Below are positions 9,132 to 20,611 of a stretch of 64,000 bases of DNA, one piece after another. Numbering within the stretch: position 1 is the stretch's first letter; every line of letters starts with the position of its first letter. The position numbers and the translations under genes are program-made. Source of the stretch: Novosphingobium pokkalii (lineage in GTDB: Bacteria; Pseudomonadota; Alphaproteobacteria; Sphingomonadales; Sphingomonadaceae); assembly GCF_014652855.1 (NCBI RefSeq), contig NZ_BMZP01000005.1, positions 51,550 through 115,549 on the forward strand, given 5' to 3'. Under the pieces are notes generated by a model that saw only the letters and a program-made list of their open reading frames with translations, did no database searches and was not told the origin of the DNA.

Positions 9132-11348
9132 TCAATCCTTCCAGGTGCGCGCGGGCAGCTTAACGGTCACCACCGGGCCAAGATCGGTCGCGCTGCGGCC
9201 CAGGGCAAAGCCATAGTCGCCCGCCGGCATGGTCCAGCGGCCATCCTTCCAGTCGGCCAGCAGGCGCGGATCGAAAGTGACCGTTGCGCTTCCGCTCGCG
9301 CCCGGCGCCAGCGACAGGCGCTTGAAACCGACCAGGCGTTGCAGCGCGGCACCGTTGCGCCGCACGAGGTAGACCTGGCCGACATCATCGCCCGCGCGCT
9401 GGCCGGTGTTGGCCAGGGTAAAGCTGGCGGAAAGGCCCGACACCTTGAGATCGCGTGCGGCGAAGCTGGTGTAGCTCAGGCCAAAGCCGAACGGGAACAA
9501 GGGCTTCAATCCCTTGCGGGCGAACCAGCGATAGCCCACGTCCGACCCTTCGATGTCGTAATCCGCGTGCAACTGGTCCTTGCCCGGAGCCGGATCGCCG
9601 CCGAAATTCGGCTCGACCCAATCCGCGCCGTCGAGCTTGGGACGCGGCAACTGGTCCAGGCTGGCCGGGAACGTCACCGGCAGGCGCCCGCCGGGGTTGG
9701 TATCCCCGAACAGGACCGATGCGATCGCCTCGCCGCCGCGCGCGCCGGGATACCAGGCTTCCACCACGCCGGCCACCTTGTCCAGCCAGGGCATCAGCAC
9801 CGGTCCACCCGTTTCCAGCACGACGATGGTGTTGGGATTGGCCTGCGCCACAGCCGCGATCAGCGCGTCCTGCCCGTCGGGCAGTGAGAGATCGGGCTGG
9901 TCGGCCCCTTCGGTGCGCCATTCGGTGGCGAACACGATCGCCACTTGCGCCTGGCGCGCCTTTTCCACCGCATCGGCGATGTAGCGCCCGTCGCGGAACG
10001 TGATCGTGGCCTTGGGCGCCAGCGCCGTGATCGCCTTGAGCGGGGCGGAGCGATGATAGCTTTGCTGCATCAGCGCGGCAAACGGCCCGTCGCCGCCGAT
10101 CGAGCGGGTGGCGGCCGGGCCACCTTCGCCCATCACCAGGCTGGAACCGGAGCCGGCCAGCACGCCGCTGTCGGCATAGCCGCCGATCACCGCGATCGAG
10201 CCAACGGTCTTGGCCAGCGGCAAGGCGCCGTTGTTCTTGAGCAGCACGATGCCCTGGCGCGCCACCTCCTCGGCCACCTGGGCATGGGCAGCAAGATCGA
10301 TCGTCCCGCCCGGCTTGGCGGGATTCTTGTCGAGCCCGGCGGCATAGATCGCGGTCAGCACGCGGCGGTTCATGTCATCGAGCCGCGCGGCATAGGCCTT
10401 GTCGCCCGCCGCGCGCGCCTTGAGCACGTCGGCGAAATAGAGCGCCTTGTCGAGTTCGGCGCCCGATTGCTGGTCCAGCCCATGGAGCGCGGCTTCCACG
10501 CCGGGCACTGCGCCCCAGTCCGACATGACGAAACCCTTGTAGCCCCAAGACCCTTTCAGCACCGTGTTGAGCGCCCAGTCGCTGGCACAGGCCTGCGCCC
10601 CATCGATGCGGTTGTATGCGCACATCACCGCGCCGGGCTGGCCTTTCTCGATACCGATCTGGAACGCCAGCAGATCGCTTTCGCGCGCCGCGCCTTCGGC
10701 AATCTTCACGTCGACATACTTGCGCCCGGTTTCCTGGCCATTGAGCGCGAAATGCTTGATCGTGGAAATGATGTGGTTGGACTGGATGCCGGCAATCGCC
10801 GCGCCGACCAGTTCGCCCGACAGCAGCGGGTCTTCGGCGAGATATTCAAACGTGCGGCCATTGCGCGGATCGCGCATCAGGTTGACCCCGCCCGCCAGCA
10901 GCACATTGAAGCCCTTGGCACGCGCTTCCGCGCCGATCATCGCCCCGCCGCGATAGAGCAGGTCCGGATTCCAGCTTGCCGCCTGGGCCAGGCCCGAAGG
11001 CAGGGCCGTAGCGCCATCCTTGCGCAATCCGCCCACCCAGGCGACGCCCAGGCTGGCGTCGGTCTCGGTCAGCGCCGGCACGCCCAGGCGGGGGATGCCA
11101 GCCACATAGCCGGCGCCGGGAATGGCCTGCGCCGGAATCTTCGCGCCGGGCAGGAACGGCAGCGGCATGATCCCGTGCGTCAGGATCACCTTTTCATCGG
11201 CCGACATCTGCTTGACCGTGGCATCGGCGCGGGCCTGCGCGCCGGGCAAATCGATCGCGGGCGCCTGCTGGGCCTGGGCCCGCGCCGGGGCGGCCGCACC
11301 GAGCGCCAGCGCGGCGCAGCCAAGGACATGAGGCAGATGACGTTTCAT
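9132..11348 (-). CDS. Glycoside hydrolase family 3 beta-glucosidase, secreted
   Basis: 738 residues from the ATG at 11348, which begins a signal peptide (MKRHLPHVLGCAALALG... ending ARAQA). The frame stays open further upstream, but that part reads as non-coding. GH3 motifs: TETDASLGVAW, a TIKHFALNGQE segment (KHF about 198-200) and the nucleophile motif VMSDWGAV with Asp277. The second domain has the EWRTEGADQPDLSLP region. A C-terminal fibronectin-III-like domain begins around FGFGLSYTSF. The enzyme should release glucose from beta-linked oligosaccharides made by GH30. It follows the TonB receptor gene after a GC hairpin and lies 4 nt before GH30. Close to BglX in length and domain order; the linkage preference is not determined. 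Confidence 0.92.
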   Translation of the reverse strand: MKRHLPHVLGCAALALGAAAPARAQAQQAPAIDLPGAQARADATVKQMSADEKVILTHGIMPLPFLPGAKIPAQAIPGAGYVAGIPRLGVPALTETDASLGVAWVGGLRKDGATALPSGLAQAASWNPDLLYRGGAMIGAEARAKGFNVLLAGGVNLMRDPRNGRTFEYLAEDPLLSGELVGAAIAGIQSNHIISTIKHFALNGQETGRKYVDVKIAEGAARESDLLAFQIGIEKGQPGAVMCAYNRIDGAQACASDWALNTVLKGSWGYKGFVMSDWGAVPGVEAALHGLDQQSGAELDKALYFADVLKARAAGDKAYAARLDDMNRRVLTAIYAAGLDKNPAKPGGTIDLAAHAQVAEEVARQGIVLLKNNGALPLAKTVGSIAVIGGYADSGVLAGSGSSLVMGEGGPAATRSIGGDGPFAALMQQSYHRSAPLKAITALAPKATITFRDGRYIADAVEKARQAQVAIVFATEWRTEGADQPDLSLPDGQDALIAAVAQANPNTIVVLETGGPVLMPWLDKVAGVVEAWYPGARGGEAIASVLFGDTNPGGRLPVTFPASLDQLPRPKLDGADWVEPNFGGDPAPGKDQLHADYDIEGSDVGYRWFARKGLKPLFPFGFGLSYTSFAARDLKVSGLSASFTLANTGQRAGDDVGQVYLVRRNGAALQRLVGFKRLSLAPGASGSATVTFDPRLLADWKDGRWTMPAGDYGFALGRSATDLGPVVTVKLPARTWKD

Positions 11349-11384
11349 AGGGGAAATCCTTGCGGGCAAACGACCGGAAAAGGA

Positions 11385-11411
11385 CGGGCCGCGAGTGTTT
11401 CTCGCGGCCCG
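11385..11411 (-). terminator. GC hairpin between the TonB receptor and GH3 genes
   Basis: A perfect 11-bp stem (CGGGCCGCGAG and its complement) with a 5-nt loop. On the transcribed strand a TCCTTTTCC stretch follows. It lies 17 nt past the stop of the TonB receptor gene and about 36 nt before the GH3 start. It could be a partial intrinsic terminator, or a stabilising hairpin that lowers hydrolase expression relative to the receptor. The same arrangement occurs at 28781-28804. Confidence 0.55.
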
Positions 11412-11428
11412 CAGCAGGATGGATGGGT

Positions 11429-13882
11429 TCAGAACTTGACGCCCGCCCGCACACCGAAGGTGCGCGGATCGCTCATCGTCAGGCTGGTGGCATTGCCGGT
11501 CACCACCGAAACCTTGTTCTCGATGTTCTTGATGAACGCCGAGGCATACCAGGTGTCGTGCGGCGCGTTGTAGGTCAGGCTCGCCTGGGTGCGGCTGCGC
11601 GACGGGGTCCACAGCTTGAGCCAGTAGGAACCGGTATCGCCGAACACCGTCACCGCATAGGCCGAGGAATAGCGCGAGTAGACCGAGGCCACCACGTTTC
11701 CGTCACCGACCGGCACGGTGTAGTTGACGCCGCCATAGATCACCGTGGCCGGGGTGCGATCGAGCTTCTGCCCGGCATAGTTGATCGCGCAAGTGCCATT
11801 GACCAGGCCGCTCGGGCAGAACTGGGTATAGTGCCCATCGGTCAGGTCGATGCCCAGCGTCATGTTGAGATCGCGCGTCGGGAAGAACTGCGTCTCGAAT
11901 TCCCAGCCCAGCACGCGCGCCTTGCCGGCGTTGGTTGTCACCGTCTGGTTGGCGCCGTTGACCGGAATGACCGCGCTGAGCTGCATATTCTTATAATCAT
12001 ACAGGAACAGGTTGGTATCGATCTTCATCCATGGCGTCACGCGGCCACGGAAGCCGAGTTCATAGTCGATCAGCGTTTCCGGCTCGTAATAGATCGCTTT
12101 CTGGTCGCCGTACTTGAGCGTGTTGGTGCCGGTTACGACCGTGGAATAGTCGCAGCGCTCGCCCTGCGAGGTGACCAGCGACTGGCCGGCACCGCCGGTG
12201 GAGCAGCCATCGCCGAAGCCACCGACCTTGTAGCCCGAAGCGATCGAGCCGTAGAGCAAGCCGCTCAGCACATCGGCGTCGAAACCGACGCGCCAGGTGA
12301 CCTTGCGGCCCTTGACCGTGGCGTCGTTGACATAGCTGCGCCCACCACCGGCCGCCGGATCGAGCGTGTATTGCCCGCCGACCAGTGGCTGGCCAGCCAG
12401 CGTGTTGATGTGCACGGTGTGGCCATAGCGCGAAAGATCGTCGGCGGTGTAGCGGATGCCGGCGGTCAAGCGCACCTTGTCTGTGATCTTGTACGTGCCT
12501 TGGGTGAACGCGCCCTTGGTGGACGAGATCGTGTGCTGCGGGAAACCGTAGATGAAGTTGTTGCCGAACACGGCGGGCAGCAGGTTGTAGATGTAGAACG
12601 CGATGCGTGATTCTTCGCGGAAATAGTAGAGGCCGCCCTGGATCTTGAGCGGACCGTCACCGCTCGATGCGAGGCGCAGCTCGTGGCTCTGCTGGGTATA
12701 ATCGCCGTCGAAAGTGCCGGGAAGATTCACCCCGCCACTCAAGACGTTGCTGTTCTCGTGCGCTTCGTACTGGCGGATCGAGCCGAGGTAGGTCGCCTTG
12801 ATGCCGCCGAAATCGTAATTGAATTCGCCGTCCAGGTTATAGGCCACGTCGTGCACGTTGGGCTTGAACGAAGATTGGTCCCCACCGCCGTACTGGTGCG
12901 TGGTCAGGCTGGTGTAGGTCGTGCCGTCGCTGGTGTAGCTGAACGGCGTGTTGAAGTTGGCGCTGAGCAGCGGAGTGGTGAGTGACTGGCGGGTGTCGCC
13001 GATCGGCGCCCAGGTTGCAGTACGGCCACCGTTGGGATTGTCGCTGATCTGGTAGAAATTGCTGAACGGCACCGAGCTGTCGCGCGATCCGGTCAGGCGC
13101 GAATAGCTGCCGCGCAGCAGCAGGTCGCCCCGGTCGCCCAGCTTGAACAGGCCTTGCAGGCGGGCCGAGATATTGGTGCGGAACTTCTTGTTGTAATTGG
13201 GATCGTTCGCCACGCCCTTCACGAAGTTGTCGCGCGTGTCATAGTTGAGCGAGAGGCGGAACGCGGCCCAGTCGTTGACCGGCAGGTTGAACGCGGCATC
13301 GGCGTTATAGGCGTTGTAATTGCCCGCGCCCACGTTGCCTTCCACACTCACGCGGTCGAAATTGGGGCGCTTGGTGATCACGTTGATCACGCCGGCCGTG
13401 GTGTTGCGGCCATAGAGCGTGCCCTGCGGCCCCTTGAGCACTTCGACATGGTCCACGTCCATGAAGCTGACGTCGGCCTGCTGCGGACGCGCCAGATAGA
13501 CGCCGTCGGCGAGGAAGGCGGCGGACGGGTTGCCCTTTTCGGTGCCGTCGGTGCTGGTCACGCCGCGAATGGTGATCTGCAAGCCGTTGGTGCGGTCGAT
13601 CGACAGGCCCGGCACCTGGTCGCCCAGCGCGGTGGGGTTGGTCACACCCTTGGAGCGCAGCCCGTCGCCGGTGATCGCGGTCAGCGCGATCGGGGTCTTG
13701 GACAGCAGCGTCTTGTCGCGCGTGGCCGTCACGATGATGTCGGGCATCGTCACATCGTCGCTGCCCGCCTTGGCCGGCTCCTGCGCCGGGGCCGGAGCGG
13801 CCGGGGCGCTCTGCGCATGAGCCGCAGAGGCCGCCAGAGCCACTGCCGAAATCAGGCATGCGGTCGAAATTCTCTTCATCAT
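11429..13882 (-). CDS. TonB-dependent outer-membrane receptor (carbohydrate locus)
   Basis: 817 residues from ATG 13882, with GGGAGGG 5 nt upstream. MMKRIST... is a signal peptide ending AHAQS, and an Ala/Pro-rich linker follows. The plug domain has DIIVTATRDKT (TonB-box-like), ITIRGVTSTDG, the VEVLKGPQGTLYGRNTTAG core, and INVITKRP. The rest is a 22-strand-type barrel ending in the aromatic GVRAGVKF. It should import an oligosaccharide into the periplasm for the downstream GH3 and GH30 enzymes. It is transcribed away from a LacI regulator, with two TGACAGCGC elements in the shared region. The LacI and glycosidase context favours sugar over siderophore, although the plug alone would not decide that. 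Confidence 0.9.
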   Translation of the reverse strand: MMKRISTACLISAVALAASAAHAQSAPAAPAPAQEPAKAGSDDVTMPDIIVTATRDKTLLSKTPIALTAITGDGLRSKGVTNPTALGDQVPGLSIDRTNGLQITIRGVTSTDGTEKGNPSAAFLADGVYLARPQQADVSFMDVDHVEVLKGPQGTLYGRNTTAGVINVITKRPNFDRVSVEGNVGAGNYNAYNADAAFNLPVNDWAAFRLSLNYDTRDNFVKGVANDPNYNKKFRTNISARLQGLFKLGDRGDLLLRGSYSRLTGSRDSSVPFSNFYQISDNPNGGRTATWAPIGDTRQSLTTPLLSANFNTPFSYTSDGTTYTSLTTHQYGGGDQSSFKPNVHDVAYNLDGEFNYDFGGIKATYLGSIRQYEAHENSNVLSGGVNLPGTFDGDYTQQSHELRLASSGDGPLKIQGGLYYFREESRIAFYIYNLLPAVFGNNFIYGFPQHTISSTKGAFTQGTYKITDKVRLTAGIRYTADDLSRYGHTVHINTLAGQPLVGGQYTLDPAAGGGRSYVNDATVKGRKVTWRVGFDADVLSGLLYGSIASGYKVGGFGDGCSTGGAGQSLVTSQGERCDYSTVVTGTNTLKYGDQKAIYYEPETLIDYELGFRGRVTPWMKIDTNLFLYDYKNMQLSAVIPVNGANQTVTTNAGKARVLGWEFETQFFPTRDLNMTLGIDLTDGHYTQFCPSGLVNGTCAINYAGQKLDRTPATVIYGGVNYTVPVGDGNVVASVYSRYSSAYAVTVFGDTGSYWLKLWTPSRSRTQASLTYNAPHDTWYASAFIKNIENKVSVVTGNATSLTMSDPRTFGVRAGVKF

Positions 13883-14197
13883 GCATTCCCTCCCAGTTCT
13901 GCTCCGCGTGCATTGTTGCCGCGGATGACACACTCCCTTGCGCGACCACCGCCCGGCCCGCGACGCGCGCTGGCGTCGGCAGAGCCCTGCCCTGGCTATG
14001 GCCGCAACACCGGATGGGGAGGAAAAGGGCCGCAAAGGGCCACGCGCCCGAAGCCAGGCTTCGGAACAACAATCGATATCCTCTCCATCGGCAGCAAATG
14101 TTCGACTTTGCTTGGCCATGGTTTGAAATCATTCAGTCAGCGCTGTCAAGACTGCGCTGTCAGAATTGTGCGTGACCTGCTGAAAGAAATAGCCATA
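13883..14197. promoter_or_regulatory. Divergent promoter region between the TonB receptor and LacI genes
   Basis: 315 bp with no convincing gene. The half nearest the TonB receptor is GC-rich; the half nearest lacI is AT-richer. The notable content is the tandem TGACAGCGC pair at 14140-14162 (see separate entry). A TTGACA hexamer on the minus strand at 14149-14144 could be the receptor promoter -35, but no good -10 lies 16-18 bp downstream. The rest shows nothing I can name. Confidence 0.5.
14135..14162 (-). promoter_or_regulatory. Candidate LacI operator: two tandem TGACAGCGC elements
   Basis: Read on the minus strand, TGACAGCGC occurs twice with 5 bp between copies (14 bp periodicity). The copy at 14148-14140 continues into TGACT to give an imperfect palindrome close to TGACAGCGCTGTCA, with an AGCGCT core. 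Palindromes with a central CG or GC step are typical LacI-family operators. The element lies 36-63 bp upstream of the lacI start and overlaps a TTGACA hexamer facing the receptor gene, a good place for repressing both directions. Confidence 0.5.
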
Positions 14198-15289
14198 ATG
14201 GTGAACATGGAGAGGCACCCTTTGACCCAGCAACCGTCACCCACGCAGGATGCCGCATCCGCTGCAAAACCCGCCGGCGCCCGCGAACGCGCGACGATGG
14301 AAGACGTTGCGCACCTTGCCGGCGTCTCGCTCAAGAGCGTGTCCCGCGTGGTTAACCGCGAGCCGCATGTGTCCGACACATTGCGCGCGAAAGTGGAAGC
14401 GGCGATTGCCGCCTTATCGTTCGTGCCCGACACGGCAGCACGGTCGCTGGCGGGATCGCGCACCTTCATCGTCGGGCTGCTGTTCGACAACCCGAGTCCC
14501 AACTACACGATGAAGATCCAGTCCGGCGTCTATCGCGCCTGCGTGGAGCAGCAGTATCACCTGCGCATCGACAACATCGAGTCCGATCGTCCCCATGCCG
14601 AAGTGGAAGCGCAGCTCGACGCGATCGTGCGCAACAGCCGGTGCGACGGTTTCATCCTCACCCCGCCGCTGACCGACAATATCCAGGTCCTGGCCTTCCT
14701 GGAGCGGCGCAATATCCGCTATGCCCGCATTGCGCCCAACAGCGAACTCGGCCGATCGCCCTGCGTGGCGATCGACGACGCGGCGGCGGGTGCGCTGGTG
14801 GCGCGCCGCCTGTGGAACCTTGGCCACCGCCGGCTGGGGGTGGTGTCGGGCCCGCCGCTGCACCGCGCCGGCGATCGCCGCCGCACCGGGTTCCTGGCCG
14901 CGATCCGGGAACTGGACCCAGCGGTGGTGGTGGCAGAGGCCGATGGCCTGTTCTCGTTCGAAAGCGGGATTGCCGCCGGGGCCGATCTGCTGGCCCGCGA
15001 TCCCCGCCCCACGGCGATCTTCGCCACGAACGACGATTCGGCCGCCGGGGTGATGGTCGCCTGCGGCCGCGCCGGGCTGCGCGTGCCGCACGACATTTCG
15101 CTGTGCGGGTTCGACGATAGCTGGGTGGCGAAATCGGTCTGGCCCTATCTCACCACGGTGTACCAGCCGATCGAGGAAATGGGCTATGTCGCGGCCAGCC
15201 TGCTGATTGATCGCGGCGAGACCGGCGAGCGCCAGGTCATGCTGGGCTTCCACCTGGTCGAGCGGGATTCGCTGGCCCCGCCATCCTGA
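14198..15289 (+). CDS. LacI-family transcriptional regulator
   Basis: About 363 residues. The N-terminal extension is followed by a standard LacI helix-turn-helix, TMEDVAHLAGVSLKSVSRVVN (residues about 33-53), then the hinge and a two-lobe effector domain ending with LCGFDDSWVAKSVWPYLTT. ATG 14198 is the first start with a weak purine-rich sequence upstream; GTG 14201 and ATG 14207 are close alternatives. It is divergent from the TonB receptor, GH3, GH30, acyltransferase unit, and the tandem operator-like elements sit between them, so it probably represses that locus until an oligosaccharide breakdown product binds. It converges on katG. Confidence 0.9.
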   Translation: MVNMERHPLTQQPSPTQDAASAAKPAGARERATMEDVAHLAGVSLKSVSRVVNREPHVSDTLRAKVEAAIAALSFVPDTAARSLAGSRTFIVGLLFDNPSPNYTMKIQSGVYRACVEQQYHLRIDNIESDRPHAEVEAQLDAIVRNSRCDGFILTPPLTDNIQVLAFLERRNIRYARIAPNSELGRSPCVAIDDAAAGALVARRLWNLGHRRLGVVSGPPLHRAGDRRRTGFLAAIRELDPAVVVAEADGLFSFESGIAAGADLLARDPRPTAIFATNDDSAAGVMVACGRAGLRVPHDISLCGFDDSWVAKSVWPYLTTVYQPIEEMGYVAASLLIDRGETGERQVMLGFHLVERDSLAPPS

Positions 15290-15303
15290 GAGGACGGGGC
15301 CAG
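15272..15303. terminator. Inverted repeat at the lacI/katG convergent junction
   Basis: CTGGCCCCG at 15272-15280 pairs perfectly with CGGGGCCAG at 15295-15303, leaving a 14-nt loop that contains the lacI stop. There is no U-tract on either strand. It may act as a two-way transcription barrier between the convergent genes, but it could also be chance in GC-rich sequence. Confidence 0.3.
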
Positions 15304-15312
15304 CCCGATCGC

Positions 15313-17592
<2,280 letters not shown>

Positions 17593-17641
17593 TCACGACC
17601 GCCGCACCGACGAAAGCACCTCTTGGTTCAGGCCGGTTGCA

Positions 17642-18349
17642 TCACACGCTTGCGGCAACGCTGCGGACAGCGTCGAGAATGGCGGACGCCACGGACTCCG
17701 GCTGGGACAGCAGGCTCAGGTGCCCGGCGGGCAACTCGATGGTCCGTGCACCCATTGCGGCAGCCAGTTCGCGTTCGAGCGCCACGCTGACGATGCGATC
17801 CTGCGCGGACACCAGATACCAGGTCGGCCGGCTTTCCCACGCGGCCTGGTCCACCTTGTCGCCAAAGGTGCTGGCTGCCAGCGGCGGTTGCGTGGCGCAC
17901 AGCACGCGCGCCTCGATCTCCGGCAGATCCTGGGCCACGTCCTCGATCCAGCCTTGCGCGCTCAGGGTCAGGAACCCGGCACCGTCGTCAACGATCTTGC
18001 CCAGAGCGGGCGGCGCTTCGTGCCGGCCGACCTGATCACCCACGGTTTCCCCGGCCTTGGGCGCGAAGGCGGCGACATAGACCAGCGCCTTGACCTTGGG
18101 ATCATTGCCGGCCTGGGTAATCACGGCCCCGCCCCAGCTATGCCCGACCAGCACCACCGGCCCATCGATCGCAGCCAACGCGCGGGCGGTGGCCGCCACG
18201 TCATCGGCCAGCGAGGTGGTGGGGTTCTGCACTGCCAGCACGGCAACATCAGCCGCCAGCAACAAGGGAATCACACGCTGCCAGCTCGATCCATCGGCCC
18301 ATGCGCCGTGGACAAGGACAACGGTCGGCAAAACAGGGGAAACGGCCAT
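17642..18349 (-). CDS. Alpha/beta hydrolase (EstC-like)
   Basis: About 235 residues from the ATG at 18349; a longer in-frame extension is unlikely because it adds a Cys/Arg/Ser-rich non-coding-like leader. It shows the fold motifs VVLVHGAWADGSSW (oxyanion region), the nucleophile elbow VGHSWGG, a likely acid in the VSAQDRIV region, and the catalytic His in LPAGHLSLLSQPE. This is the small soluble alpha/beta hydrolase group often annotated as EstC or salicylate-esterase-like. No signal peptide is seen. It shares its direction with the LysR gene (18484-19353) 134 bp upstream. The substrate is unknown. Confidence 0.82.
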   Translation of the reverse strand: MAVSPVLPTVVLVHGAWADGSSWQRVIPLLLAADVAVLAVQNPTTSLADDVAATARALAAIDGPVVLVGHSWGGAVITQAGNDPKVKALVYVAAFAPKAGETVGDQVGRHEAPPALGKIVDDGAGFLTLSAQGWIEDVAQDLPEIEARVLCATQPPLAASTFGDKVDQAAWESRPTWYLVSAQDRIVSVALERELAAAMGARTIELPAGHLSLLSQPESVASAILDAVRSVAASV

Positions 18350-18483
18350 GCGGGGTTCCGATCGGCAAGGGGAGCAACATCGGGGCGACGGCACCCGGCC
18401 GCCGCTCCCGCTCGCGCAGTCTCGCAAAAGGCATCGCGGCCACGAACCCCCGATCGGGTGAAATTCCTGTCCCCAAGCGGGGA

Positions 18484-19353
18484 TCAGCCAGGTGTAGATA
18501 AGGCAGGCTGGCTCCAGCGTTCGGCCAGTCTGGTCCAGGCGTCCACAAGGGCGGGTTCCAACGCCTGCCCGCCGCCGACCAGGCCGATCCGGCGGCGAAA
18601 GTCATAGCCGGCCAGCGGCACGGCCACCACGCCGTTCCCGGCCAGGCACAGCGGGCCGGTGGTCACGGCCAGGCCTGCGCGCACCAGCGCCATGCAGCGT
18701 TCCTCGTTGGCGCTGCGCAGCAGGAAATGTGGGCGCACGCCCTGAGCGGTAAAGAAGCGGCTGGTTTCAGCAAGGATTTCGCAACTGCGCCGCGCGACCA
18801 TCACGTCACCGGCGAGGTCCAGCGCGCTCAGCATGGTCCGGCCCGCCAGCGGATGATCCTGGGGCAGCAGCATGGCATAGCCTTCCTCAACCACGACGCC
18901 ATCATGCGGTGCGCCGTGAAGCAACGTGAGGATCGCGTCGAGTTGCCCTTCGCCCAGCCGGCGGCGCAGGTCGGCATCGCCGCCTTCGACCAGGACCAGC
19001 GGCCGCACCCCGTGCAGCGCCTGTGCCAGAGAAGCTAGCGCCGGTCCGGGCAGCGACGCCAGCACGCCCAGGCGCAGCGGCGCGGCGAGCGGCGCCAGGT
19101 CTTGCGCCGGGGTCTCGGCCAGGCGGAACTCGCGCTCGATCGTGCGGGCATGGGCGAGCAGCCGCGTGCCGGCGGCGGTCAGGCGGATCTGCTTGCGATC
19201 GCGCGTCACCAGCGGCGCGCCGACCAGGCGCTCCAGTTCGGCGAGTCCCGCCGACAGCGTCGGCTGGCTCAGGTTCAGGCGCCGCGCGGCGGCGGTGATC
19301 CCGCCGGTTTCGACGATCGCCAGGAAGTGGCGCAGATGGGCGCGCTTCAACAT
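18484..19353 (-). CDS. LysR-family transcriptional regulator
   Basis: 289 residues. The N-terminal winged helix-turn-helix (residues about 1-62) contains GGITAAARRLNLSQPTLS and LVGAPLVTRDRKQIRLTAAG. It is followed by a substrate-binding domain of usual length. It is divergent from the leucine-degradation operon (about 90 bp between starts) and in line with the alpha/beta hydrolase gene, so either could be its target. In many Gammaproteobacteria leucine operons are controlled by MerR-type LiuR; a LysR here would be a different solution, but the link rests on position only. Confidence 0.88.
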   Translation of the reverse strand: MLKRAHLRHFLAIVETGGITAAARRLNLSQPTLSAGLAELERLVGAPLVTRDRKQIRLTAAGTRLLAHARTIEREFRLAETPAQDLAPLAAPLRLGVLASLPGPALASLAQALHGVRPLVLVEGGDADLRRRLGEGQLDAILTLLHGAPHDGVVVEEGYAMLLPQDHPLAGRTMLSALDLAGDVMVARRSCEILAETSRFFTAQGVRPHFLLRSANEERCMALVRAGLAVTTGPLCLAGNGVVAVPLAGYDFRRRIGLVGGGQALEPALVDAWTRLAERWSQPALSTPG

Positions 19354-19444
19354 AGGATATTTCTATGGATGTCCGCTGTGAAAATCAATTTCCTTGACAA
19401 GGTGCAGCGGCGTATCATGCGCGGCGGAAGAGGAGACAAAAGCC

Positions 19445-20611
19445 GTGCGTGCAACCCCCGATCTCGATTTCGGCCTCGATGAAAACGCGCTGATGATGCG
19501 CGAGGCGGCCGGTCGCTTTGCCGATGAACAGATCGCCCCCCTGGCCGCCGCGATCGATGCGGAAGACCGCTTCCCCCGCGAACTGTGGGTGCCGATGGGC
19601 GAGCTGGGGCTGCACGGCGTGACCGTGGAAGAGGAATGGGGCGGCCTGGGCCTGGGCTATCTCCACCATGTCATCGCGGTGGAGGAAGTGAGCCGCGCCT
19701 CGGGTTCGGTCGGGCTGTCCTATGGCGCGCATTCCAACCTCTGCGTCAACCAGATCCGCCGCTGGGGCAATCCCGACCAGAAGGCAAAGTACCTGCCCAA
19801 GCTGGTTTCGGGCGAGCACGTCGGCAGCCTGGCCATGTCCGAAGCGGGCGCCGGGTCTGACGTGGTGGCGATGAAGCTGCGCGCCGATGCGGTCGATGGT
19901 GGCTGGCGCCTCAACGGCACGAAATTCTGGATCACCAACGGCACTTATGCCGATACCCTGGTGGTCTATGCCAAGACCGCGCCCGAAGCCGGCGCCAAGG
20001 GCATCACCGCGTTCCTGATCGAACGCGGCATGCCCGGCTTCTCGATCGGGCAGAAGATCGACAAGATGGGCCTGCGCGGCAGCCCCACCGCCGAACTGGT
20101 GTTCGAGGATTGCTTCGTGCCCTCCGAAAACGTGATGGGGCCGGTCAATGGCGGCGTCGGCGTGTTGATGAGTGGGCTGGATTACGAGCGAGTCGTGCTC
20201 GCCGGGATGCAGATCGGCATCATGCAGGCCTGTCTCGACACGGTCATTCCCTACGTCCGCGAACGCAAGCAGTTCGGCAAGGCCATCGGCACCTTCCAAC
20301 TGATGCAGGCCAAAGTGGCGGACATGTATGTCGCGCTGCAATCGGCGCGGGCCTATGTCTATACCGTGGCGCGCGCGTGTGACGCTGGGCAGACCACGCG
20401 TTTTGACGCGGCGGGCGCCATCCTGCTCGCCAGCGAGAGCGCGTTTCGCGTGGCGGGCGAGGCGATCCAGGCGCTGGGCGGCGCTGGCTATACCAAGGAC
20501 TGGCCGGTCGAACGCTATCTGCGCGATGCCAAGCTGCTCGATATCGGCGCGGGCACCAACGAGATCCGCCGCATGCTGATCGGCCGCGAACTGATCGGCA
20601 TCAAGGGATGA
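19445..20611 (+). CDS. liuA: Isovaleryl-CoA dehydrogenase (acyl-CoA dehydrogenase family)
   Basis: 388 residues from a GTG at 19445, preferred because AGGAG sits 9 nt upstream and the length matches the family. Other upstream starts would add an unrelated leader. Motifs: [15 protein letters not shown] (FAD/substrate loop), [18 protein letters not shown], and [14 protein letters not shown], whose Glu is at the isovaleryl-CoA dehydrogenase-specific catalytic position. [22 protein letters not shown] and [21 protein letters not shown] are standard. It oxidises isovaleryl-CoA to 3-methylcrotonyl-CoA in leucine breakdown. The stop overlaps the next start by 4 nt. It is first in the five-gene operon. 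Confidence 0.93.
   Translation: MRATPDLDFGLDENALMMREAAGRFADEQIAPLAAAIDAEDRFPRELWVPMGELGLHGVTVEEEWGGLGLGYLHHVIAVEEVSRASGSVGLSYGAHSNLCVNQIRRWGNPDQKAKYLPKLVSGEHVGSLAMSEAGAGSDVVAMKLRADAVDGGWRLNGTKFWITNGTYADTLVVYAKTAPEAGAKGITAFLIERGMPGFSIGQKIDKMGLRGSPTAELVFEDCFVPSENVMGPVNGGVGVLMSGLDYERVVLAGMQIGIMQACLDTVIPYVRERKQFGKAIGTFQLMQAKVADMYVALQSARAYVYTVARACDAGQTTRFDAAGAILLASESAFRVAGEAIQALGGAGYTKDWPVERYLRDAKLLDIGAGTNEIRRMLIGRELIGIKG

Noticed and set aside
11429..13882. Siderophore receptor assignment for the first TonB-dependent receptor
   Set aside because: The plug resembles several receptor groups, but the GH3, GH30 and LacI neighbours argue for a carbohydrate ligand.
19394..19422. A TTGACA hexamer as promoter for the leucine operon
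   Set aside because: TTGACA at 19394 has no acceptable -10 at 16-18 bp; TATCAT is only 13 bp away and lies just before the ribosome binding site.
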